From contig NC_088303.1 of NCBI RefSeq assembly GCF_032854445.1, positions 28,439,265 through 28,503,264 of the forward strand: a stretch of DNA of 64,000 nt, written 5' to 3'. The position numbers and the translations under genes were made by a program. The notes beneath the pieces are model-generated. The model saw nothing but the letters and a program-made list of their open reading frames with translations, did no database searches and was not told the DNA's origin. This DNA comes from Liolophura sinensis. Lineage: Eukaryota; Mollusca; Polyplacophora; Chitonida; Chitonidae. The number at the start of each line of letters is the position of its first letter. Within the stretch, counting starts at the first letter, position 1. This document shows positions 24,701-37,188 of the stretch, piece by piece.

Positions 24701-24899
24701 AAGACTCTGTCTTTCAAATTTCAACTTGTCGAAGCATGTTTAGCGCCGAAGTCCATTTTAGCCCACCAACATTTTGAAATGCAAACGACCTTAATAAGTA
24801 CCTACATGACCTAGTTCTTATTGGTTCAGACACGGCACCTTGACACAATGGGTTAGCTTCACTTCTGAAACTGTCAGACTTTTAGGACAAACTCATTCC

Positions 24900-25405
24900 T
24901 GTCTTACGATCACAAAGAATTCAAAATGAAATCATGATTAGGCATACACTATTTCTTCATTTCTGTGCAAACCCACAGGCCTTCTTTTCTCCCAAAACGG
25001 TCATGAAAATTCGGCGAAAAATTTACCTGTACAGAGTAACATTATAAACATTTTTTGAGAGACAATTTTTCAATTATTTAAAGGAAAATGATGTAACTAT
25101 TAGTAACAAATAACGCAATTGTTTAAAAAAAACATGAAGCATTTATTTTCGTTAAGGCCCGAAAATCTGTAGAGCTTTCGCTAGTTTTGTAGGTTTCTTT
25201 TTCGAGGGTTTTGTAATTTTGGTCCGGCATTTTAGATATTTTCACATGTAAATATGCACGTGATCACTTGTTAATAAGATATGTCCAAAGATATAACAGC
25301 TCAGTTTAGACGGTAATCTTTGGATGGCAACTCTCTACAAGTTGGATCAGGAAATAATCTGGGTTTTTTTTGGCGTTGAAAGCCGTAAATAACGTTTGCA
25401 TTTAT
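24900..25405. other. Upstream flank of CCDC150
   Basis: AT-rich; no gene or clear repeat. It may contain the CCDC150 promoter, but no TATA box can be assigned. Confidence 0.4.
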
Positions 25406-25409
25406 ACAT

Positions 25410-25479
25410 ATACCACCGCATTGGTAAGAATCTGTCATCGTGCTGCGCTAGCACGCTATAAGCACTAGGTCACGGACGC
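25410..25479 (-). mobile_element. SINE head fragment
   Basis: Reverse complement of the tRNA-like head only, including a diverged A box region. It lies head to head with the full-length SINE that follows. Confidence 0.75.
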
Positions 25480-25490
25480 TCCATTTAGGA

Positions 25491-25767
25491 AGGGGCCTCC
25501 GTGGCTCAGTCGGTTAAAGCGCTAGCGCAGCGTAATGACCCAGGAGTCTCTCACCAATGCGGTCGCTGTGAGTTCAAGTCCAGTTCAAGTGCTGGCTTCC
25601 TCTCCGGCCGTACGTGAGAAGGTCTGGCAGCAACCTGCGGATGGTCGTGGGTTTCCCCCGGGCTCTGCCCGGTTTCCACCCACCATAATGCTGGCCGCCG
25701 TCGTATAAGTGAAATATTCTTGAGTACGGCGTAAAACACCAATCAAAAAAAAAAAAAAAAAAAAAAA
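25491..25767 (+). mobile_element. Full-length SINE with target-site duplication
   Basis: Complete head with A and B boxes, core and a long pure A tail. Flanked by TCCATTTAGGA at 25480-25490 and 25768-25778. The perfect duplication and long tail suggest a young insertion. Confidence 0.96.
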
Positions 25768-25779
25768 TCCATTTAGGAT

Positions 25780-26800
25780 AGTGTATAACATTGAACGGAT
25801 TATGTCGGTATGCAGAGATTGCAGCCGCTTCCATAAAATGCAGAATGTTTAGATCTCTAGATATTTCCAGGGTGGACTTCAATCAATGCCATTTTAACGA
25901 AAATTTCTTTGATTGACGGATCTCAGCTATGGTGAAAGACTATAGTGTATGGTCTTCAGCGAACGCAAGGTTTGTGTGAAAATCGAGTGCTAATCAGTTC
26001 TAACTTCATTACTGTTTCAACCGTCAGTCATATGCCTGGGATGTAAGATACTTGGTGATACCAGCATTGACAACTGGCGGAGATACTCTCGATACAAAAA
26101 GAGATGATCTGTTAAATTTAACACAAAATTGTTTTGCTTGAGTGGGGCTAGAATGTATTCTGTTACTGCCGCAGATTTTTCAGTTAAATATAATACACAT
26201 ATTCTTTTAATTCAACACGAAGATTGCATTATTTACTAAAAGGCTGTGGTGTTGAATGGGACGCAGCATATGTTATAACAGAAGACATATTCTAGCATCA
26301 CTGAGACAACGTATTTTCTGTTAAAATTAACTGATTATATTTTTTTGGTGCACATGCCTGGTTTTCGCCCGGCATCGCCATGCACATTATCGTAGTCAAA
26401 TACAGTATTAAAGGACTATCGGATTTGGGACTGCATACGGCTTTTCTCAATCGGATGTTATGAGCTACCATCCACTTTGAAGTAATGTTACTGTTTGTTA
26501 ATTTACTTCCTGTCATTAAGGATAATGATTGATCCTACAGTGAGGATTGATCCTACAGTGGGGAAAAATTTCCATATTTATAGGACCACGTTGGTAAAAT
26601 GGCCCATGTGTAGTACACATTTATGAATGGGTCGTGATGAAGTTATGACTTCAATGCATAAGAGGGCAGCATAATTTTCAGATTTACAATAAATTTGTCT
26701 TCAGGTACGAAAAGAAAGCATATAATGGCTCTGTGTCAATAACTCAGTGTATTACGAACTTCGTTTTTAAATATGGTGTTACGTTTTTTAAATTTGTTCT
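25780..26800. other. Intergenic
   Basis: No gene seen. A small duplication of GATTGATCCTACAGTG lies at about 26528-26562. Confidence 0.5.
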
Positions 26801-26804
26801 TAAG

Positions 26805-27571
26805 TCAGTGTCAGACCTACATTTTCCCCTCTGTGTACTTTATAACCTGAACTGAATTCAGTCGAGCGCTCTAGAGGCTTCGGTGTTTATAAGTTTAGTG
26901 TCATTATACATAGGGTATACATTCTGGAAATATGTATCGGTGTTTACGATCATGTTTACGATCAAACAATGCAGAATTTTCTTTACGTTAGTCTATAAAT
27001 ATGAGCGACGGAGTTGTGAAGCTTGCAGTCATTTATTCATGTCCACTTGAGAGCAGTCATTTACTTAAGTCCACTTGAGAGCAGTCATATTTACTGCCAT
27101 ATGCCGTAAAGGATTTTACCGCGTTTGGAGATACTGGCTTTCACGCCATTCGACATTCGTTATTTGTACTCCATTTTCTGTACGTAGCACTTTGCTATTT
27201 TTTGAGACGTTATTTTGGAGTTTGTATCGCTCATTGTCTCTTAGAGCGATTACGTACATTTCATCCCAGTTAACCCTGAACGTGACTTTGTCTATATTTC
27301 CGAGGACTTAAACATACATGGGCAGCTCGGCATCACGGACGCTACTGTCAACCTTTCCCCTATGAGAAATTACACATTCACAGGCAAATTGTAATTTGCA
27401 ATTATTTGTATTGTTTTGTATATTATTGTCACTTGTAATATTTGTCTTTTTTGTTCAGATATATGTATTGGACTTATTCATATATCTTTATGTTTCTTTG
27501 TTTAATCTTGTGTAAGGCTTATCGCTGATCTGAGAGTAAAACAAGCCAGTTGTTTCTCATCTTTACTTTTT
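26805..27571 (+). mobile_element. LTR-like repeat, left copy
   Basis: Similar in the same orientation to 39396-39975. It contains TATAAATA at 26994-27001, followed by a region that could be a transcription start and by a T-rich end. TGGTGCCCTTAC follows at about 27576 and could be a primer-binding site. Clean TG..CA ends and a target duplication are not visible. Confidence 0.45.
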
Positions 27572-27599
27572 GATAGTGGTGCCCTTACAAGTGGATGAT

Positions 27600-29155
27600 G
27601 AGGACAATTTTCCCGAGACTTCTATATGAATGAGTGAGTGCTTGGGGTTTAAGGACGTACTTGAAATTTTTAAGTTATATGACGACGAAGAAGTCCTTAG
27701 AGTGCATGTAATGTGCCTCCTTGTTGAAGAACGGATTTTCGCCGCTCTTTTATCTAATGATGCCTCACTGAGACGACTACCTCTGCAACTTCCTCTTTTA
27801 AGGTCGTAGTTCTCTCGACCCAGAAGCGGACGCTCTACCAGCTATCTGGGCAGGTAATTTATATATGGCATGGATGGTTGAGAAAAAACATCCTCGTCTG
27901 CAACGGTTCTGTTAACATAATCATGGCATCATTACAAGATAGTAACAGATCTCTAGAAACTATAGCCTATACACATATGAGATGGAATATAACTTTTCAT
28001 AATCTTTTGAGTTCCGTGCATGTTTTCTTAATTATAATGTACTACTTGGAAGATGGAAGGCTCTTTTACTTTCATAAGTGTATTGCTGTATTGTTTGAGC
28101 CTTGGCAATTTTCTCGAATTCTTGTTCGAAAAGAAAGGATGAAATACATAGAAATAGATTTTTCATGGCGCAGTTCCATTACTGTCACTTTAATCGGAAA
28201 CACATGTTTGATCACAGCATACAGGGCATGTTATTTCCCATAATTAAGCCGAGAAATTCGTCCTGCATGTCTACTACAACGAAACAGCTTTTATCAAATA
28301 CTCTTCATAGTGAGAAGCAAGCACCCCTTCAATCAGAAAGAGAGTGTGTGGCCGTGGATAAAGTACAATTGCTCTTTGATCATTTGCATAGCGGAAAGGC
28401 CGAAGATCGAATCAGTATCGGGGAACATTGACGATTAGAAAATGCGCTTGATGTACTCGGCAGTCAGATGACATAGAGATAACGACCTCTCTTGACAGCA
28501 AAAAAAAAAACCCCAACCCTCTTGTCTCTTTGAACATTAGAGAAAAATTCTGAATTATAAGGTTTCTTTGAAAAAAAGTATAGCACACATGTAAAACATG
28601 TTAACGCATATACATGTATTTGGCAGGTATGATCTTCCGTAGTTCACATCCAAGAGGTATTTTTTTTTATTATAAACTAACCCACAGGGTGAATGCATTA
28701 TTAATACTGAAAGTTGTGTGATAAATTTGAAGACTTCGTTATGGACTATACGCCTACAGAGTGGAAGTACCTCGCTTTGCCAGGTCTATTTGCATGTTGA
28801 CTTGTAGCAGTTTGCATGAAATAAAAGTCTCTCAACTTACCTCTTTAGCTCTATAACTAAATTAAAGAAATCGATAAATTTAATCGACATCGATGATTAA
28901 ATGTATATGGATAAATGATTTTATGGATATAATTCTCGGTTAAGTGTTAAGATAGGCCTGCATATTATTTCGCCATTAATTTTCATATCAAAATCGTGCA
29001 CAAGTAGGTTCGAAATTGTCATGCGCTTGTCAGAGGAGTCATCATGAAAGTTTACGCATCAAGCAAGTATTTTTTTTCTGGTTGAAACTATCTCTTGTCA
29101 ATTTTGTTTTTGTAACCATTTTTTTTTTGATAAAGTTTTGCTTTCGCCGATGTTT
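27600..29155. other. Intergenic, with a short dispersed repeat at 27627-27700
   Basis: The type C repeat, with GTGAGTGCTTGGGGTTTAA, recurs at 43480 and 61585. The overlapping ORFs at 27878-28243 and 28102-28431 are unrecognised and lack supporting features. Confidence 0.45.
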
Positions 29156-29159
29156 TGCT

Positions 29160-31135
29160 CACGGGCAAGGTAAGAATATCCGAGTGGGGAATTAAAGTCT
29201 ACACGATAATATAAATTATTTTTATTCTGTTTTTCAAAATAAATAAATCATTCAACCATTGAGAAATGTCCAAAGACTGTTCCCTATGTACGGCTGTGTA
29301 CTGTTATCTTTGGCTTCATTGTTTCTGGAATGGCTACCTTCTGCCATAAACAAAATCCTTGGCTAGATGATCAAAGCTGCTTGTTATTTTTACGCTGTTT
29401 TTATTTGTTTTGTTTCCAGGCGTTTTCTTCATATGTGTGTATATGGGGACGTATAACAATACATGGGAGTCCCTGCTCAGGATTGGATGTGATCTGTTTC
29501 TTTGCATTCAAATTAATGAATGATTGAATGATTGGTCTTTAAAACCACATTACACTAATAGAATGTATTTGAACTACATTGCGGCGGACTCTTTCATACA
29601 ACCAGATAAGAGAACATAAAGAGTTGAAATTCGAAAACCACATGAAACATTTTTAAACATATAAGAATTTAACATTTAAGAATACATTAAACCTTACGGA
29701 TAAATGGATGAAGGATTAGGGTTTAATGCCATCATTTGCGGTATGTCACCCATATCGCGAACATCTTAGAACCAGGGAACAGTTGACCTTCGACATGGGG
29801 ATTGCAGTATGCAAATTCAGAGCATATAAGAAAGATTCTTCATAAAACAACCAAATAAACAAAAATCAGTTAAAATTTGAACATCACATCAAAGAATACT
29901 TGAAACCCTTGGGTTTTGTTTCTTATTGTGCAGTTTAGAATATGTGATGAAGTATAAAATTGTTTAAAAAAAGCCTTTTCAGCTTTCATCTTGTGGCGAG
30001 GATAGGGCTTGAACTACAGCTTTCCTAAGACAGGAAATTACTAGCCTGGAGTCCTGACGGTAAACTGTGATAGCTGTGAAAACAACAATGTTGGGGGAAA
30101 GGTCCGAATGAGGGTCACTAAGGCTGGTTCTGCGTTGCCTTAAGTTCATGGATGACGTCATTCCGAAAGACCACTGAGAGAAAATACGCATAAGATAGAC
30201 GGATATTACGAGAAATTTCACGTCTCAAACAAAAAAAAATTTTTTTTTGCCATAACTTTCTTCAATTCTCATAAAACCATAATCTTCGCTTTAAAGTTCC
30301 ATTTCTTGTAACCTTTAAATACAGTATTTATACAAAGCAGCATCAACAGCAGCGCTGGATTAAAGGTCAAAGAGAACACATTTGGGGTGTTTTTTTAAAG
30401 AATGAACCTGTTACGTTCACTGGGCTCATATCGGAGAGCTCTAGGATAGTCACCTTTTACGAAACTCTTGCACAGAGGATCCTATTCTTCTCACGCCGGT
30501 GACCACACTCGCAATGAGTATTATAATCGTAATGTATACTTTTGAAGGCCTAAATAATCAATATAGAATTTGCAACACCAGTAAAAACTGCTGCCAATTT
30601 TGATTACATACATAATACTATAAGGGCTTTAAGACTTAGCTTAAGCGTTGTTTAGCTCTGATCTTGCCGTCATCGACTGGAATTGTCCAATCAACGGACG
30701 TCAGTTAGCATACAGACTCATGACAGATACATGTATGTATGTGCATGTATTTTTAAACTGCGTGAAATTATACTCTAGGGTTCAGTTCCTGGTTTCACCT
30801 TATGTCGTGAACAATATTTAGAGCAAGCTGGTGTAGAAGATGCTTCTCAGGGAATTCAGCTGGTGAATATAGTTTTGGTTACCATATTCCTAGTCTACTC
30901 GTGGAATTTTTGCTACAAATGACACAAACTTATATTTCTTTCTTTCCTCCACTATTTATTAGATTTATTAGATTGCTGATTAACGCCACACTCAAGAATT
31001 TTTCACCAATACAATGGTGGTTAATTTTATGAGTGGAGGAAACCGGAGTGGCCGACGTAAACCAACGACTTTTGACAAGTTACTGACGAACTTTCCTACA
31101 TGTGACGTACAGATATGCACACCATATTGGTTGAA
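29160..31135. repeat. Segmental duplication, copy 1
   Basis: Aligns in direct orientation with 31940-33800 over nearly its full length. Landmarks are GAGAAATGTCCAAAGA, GTCGTGAACAATATT and GTCTACTCGTGGA. No intact ORF is shared, so what was duplicated is unknown. Confidence 0.75.
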
Positions 31136-31190
31136 CGCAAGCGGCCTCAGAAGACGTTAGACTGCGCAAACGACCGCATGAGGGCCGCCA
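30965..31190 (-). repeat. Dispersed repeat, type B
   Basis: A SINE-like element with a core motif of GAGTGGAGGAAACCGG type and AAGTTACTGACGAAC. Related copies occur at 7770, 33640, 45885 and 49690. It forms one end of the segmental duplication. Confidence 0.6.
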
Positions 31191-31194
31191 ACCG

Positions 31195-31935
31195 CTTATT
31201 GTTACCCAGGCCCCACAAGCAGTCGGCGTGAGAAATGTACGAGTCACCCAGGCCCCACGAGCTGTGAGCGGGGAGAATGTACGAACTTACTGTCCAAAGA
31301 CAGTTTAAAACAAACACCTCGTGCACAAGATTTAATTGTACACACAATGGTAACATAATGCATTCCAACTGTGTCTTGAATGGTTTGAATGTTCTTGAAT
31401 CCTGCAAAATAAGTTACACACAGACATGGCTGTTTAAGTTCACAAGGAAAACATGCAAGTCGGTTGTTTTTTTTTTCCTTTTTTGTGAAATTCGCCTTTA
31501 TGCATCGTTTTTGCGAATTGTTTAATGTCTAACACTTCTTGACAGGTCTACCCACAAAATGGAGTTTTGCTTGGTTGGTCCAATATATTGTTTTATATAT
31601 CTCAAATGTATATATAGATTTGAGATGGAAAGTATTGTTCACGGTGAACGTTACTCTTTACGTTTTCAACAAAGCCATTTACACAACCAACGGAACTAAA
31701 TACACAGCAGTAAAAACGATTCACGCAGGCAACAAAGGTGTGAACAGCCACTATCAACAGAATTTGTGGTGTAGATTGATAATACCGAATTTACGGAAGA
31801 AAATTATACAATTAGTCAACAAAACTTACAAAAAGACGAGCTATTCTTTCTGACAAGCTCACACAAAAGGTATTTCCCTGTGGGAAGTTAAATCGATACT
31901 TGATATATCAAACTTTTTACGCTGTAAAATGTTGG
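31195..31935. other. Spacer between the segmental duplicates
   Basis: Contains a small duplication of ACCCAGGCCCCAC (31205 and 31241). The 104-codon ORF at 31539-31853 is unrecognised and may be chance. Confidence 0.4.
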
Positions 31936-31939
31936 TGAC

Positions 31940-33800
31940 ATAAGAATAGCCCTGTGGGGAATTAAAGACTGTACGATAAAATCCCTTATAAATTATTAAT
32001 TCTGCTTTTTCTTTACCATAAAAATACGTAATGTTGATGTAACCAGTGAGAAATGTCCAAAGATTAAGCGCTTTATACCGCTGTGAACTACTGTCTTTGA
32101 TACTGTTGCTCCTAGAATGGCTACCTTCTTCTACAAGTCCTTGGATAGGGAATATAGCCTGCTTGTCTTTTGTTTCTTAATTGTTTTGCTTTGTTTAGAC
32201 GTTTTTTAAGGTGCTTGCGTAGTCAACGTCGAATACATCCAAAACTGCCTGGGAGTCCTATTCAAAGTTAGATGTAATCTGTTTGCATTCGAAAGAATGA
32301 ATGAAGAAATGATTGATGTTTAACTCCACATGGGCAGTGTTTCAACCACATCGCGGCTGGGGCATTCATATCACAACCAAGAAAACCATGACTTTCGACC
32401 TAAGGTCGAAAACATCCAAAATCCAAAATCAAACAAAAAAGGCGAGCGCTTTAAAACCAGCTAAGAAAACATAAAGAAATAAAATTCGAAAACATCAAAT
32501 ATTTTCAACATAAAAACATTTTAGATATATATAAACACGTTAAATCTTATGAATGGATGGATGAACGATTAGGGTTTAATCAAAATAATCAAAAATGATT
32601 TAAAATTTAAAAATCACATTAACTTTATTACTTAATGTGCCTTTCAGGATAAAATATAAAATTACAAAAGGCTTCTCAGCTCTCTTCTAGTTGCGTGAAT
32701 ATAGCTTTAAAATACAGTTTTCCTAAGACCATAGTTTTAGCACCCTGGAATCGTGACATCAACTGTGATAACGGTCAAAACAACAATGTTGTGGTGGAAG
32801 GGTCCAAATGAGGGTCACCACGCTGGTTCCGCGTTCCCAGTAAGTTTATAAATGTCGTATTTCAAAAAAAAATTTGATCATTGATGGAAAGTAGGCATTA
32901 GATAGAGGCGTTACATTGCGAGATATTAAATATGCCTAATTTTTTTTGGCATGTAGCCTTCTAAATTTCCCATCAGTCATAATCTTTTGAACTTGCTTTT
33001 CGCGCAACCGTATAATACAGAATTTCTACAATCCTTAAGGTATCATTAAACACAATAACAAAAATAGATATATTTTAAATTTTGACTAGAACATGACTAA
33101 GAGTGCTGAGATAAAGGTCACAGAGTTCACATTTTGGGGTGTAACTAACATCTAGAAAAACTGTGTTTTGCGAAAAGATGTGTACTTCCCTAAATTAGTC
33201 ACCTTCTAGGCCAAGTTTGCATGTCTAGACCGCCAAGACCCTACTCTCTCATCACGCGGACTGTACGGGGATCCTTGCGCTTGCATTGAACACTGTAATC
33301 TTAATGTGTATCATTAAATGCTGCTGGTTATTTCGCTTCTATACATACTCCAAGCATGTAAGGTCTTGCCGTTGTTAACTGGGACCGTCCAATCAATGGG
33401 CGTCAATTAACATATACAGACTCATGATAGATTTATAAAGCGTGAAAAGATACTGTCGTGAACAATATTCAGATCAAGCTGTTGTACAGTAGAGGCTTCT
33501 GAGGGAATTCAGTTGGTGAGTATAGTTTTGGTGACCATATTGCTAGTCTACTCGTGGACTTTCCATTACAAATGAAACAATCTTAAATTACTTTTCATTC
33601 CTTTCCTCTTTACTTATTTGTTTATTTATTCATTTATTTATTTGATTCTTGCTGAACGCTGTACTTTAGAAGTTTTTACTCATGCGATGGAGGTCAGTTT
33701 AATGGGTGGAAGAAACCGGAATGCCCGGCATAAACCACCAAACTTTGGCAAGTTACTGACGACCTTAGCAGCATGTGACGACACATCATGTTGGTTGAAA
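31940..33800. repeat. Segmental duplication, copy 2
   Basis: Diverged partner of 29160-31135 with many small indels. The divergence suggests an old event. Confidence 0.75.
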
Positions 33801-33810
33801 AAAAGTGGTT
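33640..33810 (-). repeat. Dispersed repeat, type B, second copy in the duplication
   Basis: Contains GGTGGAAGAAACCGGAATGC and AAGTTACTGACGACC, matching 30965-31190. Confidence 0.6.
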
Positions 33811-34195
33811 TTCTTCACACCTTAGACACTTTCGAAATTTCTTACATTTTGACGTAAGTGACCAGATTTACAAGCAAAGTATGCCAGTTGTGTGTACATT
33901 TCCACAACGTGTATGCTTTCGCTCGTTCTTGGTGATCGCTCTGCAAACAAGTTTTGCTTGTAGGTCTATAGATTTAAGATGTGGCTGTTGATGTTCACAT
34001 CTATCACTGAGTATTCTAAAACAATTTTATCAATTAATTGATGTGCTTTGCAAGGGGTGTTGAAGAACCTATCACTGGCATAAAAGAATTTTGTTTTCAC
34101 GACTCTCTTCTTCAGCTGCAAAACAAACACACATTCACCAGTTGAATCATGGATATTGATATGTTGTTTGTGATATACTTAACACATTCGTAAGC

Positions 34196-34560
34196 TGTGC
34201 TCTGGTTATGGCTAAATTCTCTGTGATACACCATACATATTTAAACTGTGTTCTGGTTATGGCTAAATTCCCTGTGATACACCATACATATTTAAACTGT
34301 GTTCTGGTTATGGCTAAATTCCCTGTGATACACCATACATATTTAAACTGTGTTCTGGTTATGGATAAATTCCCTGTGATACACCATACATATTTAAACT
34401 GTTTTTTTAGCTATGGCTAAATTCCCTGTGATACACCATACGTATTTAAACTGTGTTCTGGTTATGGCTAAATTCTCTGTGATACACCATACATATTTAA
34501 ACTATGTTCTAGTTATCACTAAATTCTCTGTGATACACCATACATATTTAAACTGTGTTC
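34196..34560. repeat. 51-bp tandem repeat
   Basis: About seven copies of a unit containing AAATTCCCTGTGATACACCA. Because 51 is divisible by three, one frame stays open over four units (34208-34420). It has no other gene signal. Confidence 0.92.
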
Positions 34561-34564
34561 TTGG

Positions 34565-35560
34565 ATATGACATTATACTTGTTTAAATGTTCATTGGTAT
34601 CATCATTTTCTGTGCATTAGCAAGTTAAGTCTGTTTCTTCAAAATAAGTTAGAATTACTTAGTTTATTTTGTGTAGTAAATTTGTTCAATGTATATGTAG
34701 TTTGAGGTTTTTGTTGATGAAGATTTTTATTTTGTCATGAGAAGAGAATGTTTTCACGTTACATGCGTTTCACGCATTACAAAGTCTAGAGCGATCTCCT
34801 TGAAGATCTACTGGGTACAAATGCTTTTGCATGAAGAATGTCCATTTCTCCCTGTTTGGAATACATGCACGATCACAATTTGGACCCCGTCAGGGCTTTC
34901 CATTGCTCGACAGTGGATGCTTATTTAATGTGAACTATGTCTTAATCCAGAACAACCAAGGTAGTTCGTATTAAAATCACAGAAATATTCCGCTTTATCT
35001 ATATGATCTACAATTTTTAACAACTAATAGCGATGAATAAGCTATAAAGGTTGGTTTAGAACAACTTTCACTCTCTTTACAGGCAGTTTTGGCCCTGAAT
35101 GCATGCGCAGACTCAGATAAACGTAAACTCTTCAAGTGTCTTCAAATGTTGGCTCAGAGAAACTTTGAAACAATATATTTCATTGTACATATCACCTAAA
35201 CCTCCAATCCGACATTCGTATACCACACGCAAATTATGTAAGTCCATCAATATGTATCCTGTCTCTGTTATATACGTGAAGCCGATATCATAGTTATGTG
35301 AGCATTCCTAGCTTAAACAGACTGAAACTGGTGAGTGAAATGGATAACTAGACGTTTGCCAAAATCCACTTTATGAAACGATGTACATCACAACTTTATA
35401 GCAGCACGGAGATAAATTGATTATTTGGTTTAATATAGGAGGAAGGTTATTATGAAAGATATTAATCAATACTATATATTTGAACAGTATTTGAACGCTT
35501 CATTTACGTCATCGTCAAGAATGATGCTAATAAAAAATCAGTTGATCGTATTGGTTGTAT
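34565..35560. other. Intergenic, left of the virus-like cassette
   Basis: No gene or clear repeat recognised. No terminal inverted repeat of the cassette was found here. Confidence 0.5.
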
Positions 35561-35564
35561 TATT

Positions 35565-35815
35565 GGGTATATAATATACACGTACGTATTTCGGTCGATC
35601 GATCAGGGTACATGAATTGTAATTCTATACGACTCGACACAATAATTCGCTTTGTTTTATGATCTGTGAAATTAGAATCTGTGTATTAATGGGTATATAC
35701 TATACACGTACATATTTCGGTCGATCGATCAGGGTACATGAATTGTAATTCTATAAGACTGGACACAATAATTCGCTCGGTTTTATGATATGTGAAATTG
35801 ACTGGACACAATAAT
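35565..35815. repeat. Two 126-bp direct repeats just upstream of the capsid-like gene
   Basis: Starts at 35565 and 35691. Both units share TATTTCGGTCGATCGATCAG and GGTACATGAATTGTAATTCT. A third partial piece (GGACACAATAATT) ends at about 35817. They may include the promoter of the cassette. Confidence 0.85.
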
Positions 35816-35903
35816 TTTGACGAACGATTCAAAATACTGTAGTATATCCTCGATTACCAGGATCTCAATTTGAATAACTACCGGTACATGAGTAGTATAG
35901 ACA

Positions 35904-37188
35904 ATGGATGCATACGGACGCAGGCTAAACCCCTTCAGAACACTCCGTAAGCCTCGGGGGGTACAAGGTGTACGGCAGTCCTTGGTCGTCACCAACAGCC
36001 CGAGTACGATCGACCAGAATCAACAACTCTTGGTCCGCTTCCCCAACCTCGGCGCAAATGACGTCATTGTGCCCGGTACCGTGCGCTTGGCCTTCTCGAT
36101 CACGATCAATTCATCCGACCCGAACGCCACAGTGGTCGGGAATCTCGGACGCGCAGTAGTCAAGAATACCACGATCAGAATCAGCGGGAATGAGGTAATG
36201 TCCATCGACGACTGATGTGTTTCATTGCTACGGCTACTTATGGCTGACCAAAAACGAACGGCAGAATGCGGCCTACTAAGGCATCGGCAGCGAAAACATG
36301 CTTAAACTTCGAGTCGAAGCGGAGGACCCAAGTGACGACGATGCTGGAGAAAAGGCCATCGCTCGCGCCTTTGGCAGCCGGTTCCACATCCCGCTAGACT
36401 TTGAGCTTCTAGATAGCCACATGCCATTCTACCATAGTGCCTTGGCCGACCGACTGGAGTACGAACTGACGTTCAACGATTACGGCCGGGTCATCCAGGC
36501 AACAGACGATGCCGAGGCGACTTACACCATCGACAACATCAGCCCGGAGTTCGATATGGTCACCGAAGAGGAGCTCGCTAGACAGATCCGCACCCAGTTT
36601 GCCGGGGGCGTCTCCATTCTGTATGATCGCGTCCTCCGCCACCGAAAGTTTGTGAAGGACAAGTCTGATACTCTCTGGAACATAAACCTGAACATGCCCG
36701 CGAGAGCTATGAAGGGCATCCTCATGCTGTTCGAGACTAAAGGAGCCCCGTGGAAGAGGAGGTCGGAATCCTTCTACAACCCGAAGATCACCAAAGTAGA
36801 AGTCACAATAGAAGGGTTCCCCAATCAGCTGTACAGCCAGGGCATGCGGGCGTACCAGCAGTGGGGCGAGGTCCAGAGGTTCTTCGCCAGCTCACCCCTA
36901 CGGAAGCGGGACCCTGAGGTGGCCAGGGTCGTTAAAGACTTAGGCCTGGCAGACGTCTCCCTGGAAGAGTTCTTGACGCACAAGCACGCCTTCTGGCTTG
37001 ACCTTCGGCCAAGCGACGATGACGAGCTGCATGGCAATGGGAGGCGCGTTCTGAACGCCAGCGAGGGGATTACGATACAGGTGACAAAAGAGAGAGAAGA
37101 TCCCGGCGTGTTGAATGTATATCTCTATGTGATCATGGACGCAAAGCTGCACATCCAGAATGGTAGATTCGATAGCGCGCTTTATTGA
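35904..37188 (+). pseudogene. Virus-like major capsid protein (double-jelly-roll type), broken
   Basis: Two open stretches, 35904-36215 (103 codons) and 36298-37188 (296 codons), read as parts of one protein of roughly 430 residues. They are separated by a frameshift near 36205-36211 and an in-frame TAA at 36277-36279. The second part has FHIPLDFELL, then MPFYHSAL and RLEYELTFND. This is the spacing of the conserved IPLxF...LP...AL segment of double-jelly-roll capsids of Polintons, adintoviruses and giant-virus relatives. Gene order supports the call: a packaging ATPase follows, with a 29-base overlap. The block is GC-rich and intronless, unlike its surroundings. A family identity below this level is not claimed. 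Confidence 0.65.

Noticed and set aside
27878-28431. Overlapping ORFs of 121 and 109 codons
   Set aside because: AT-rich, different frames over the same bases, no recognisable motif.
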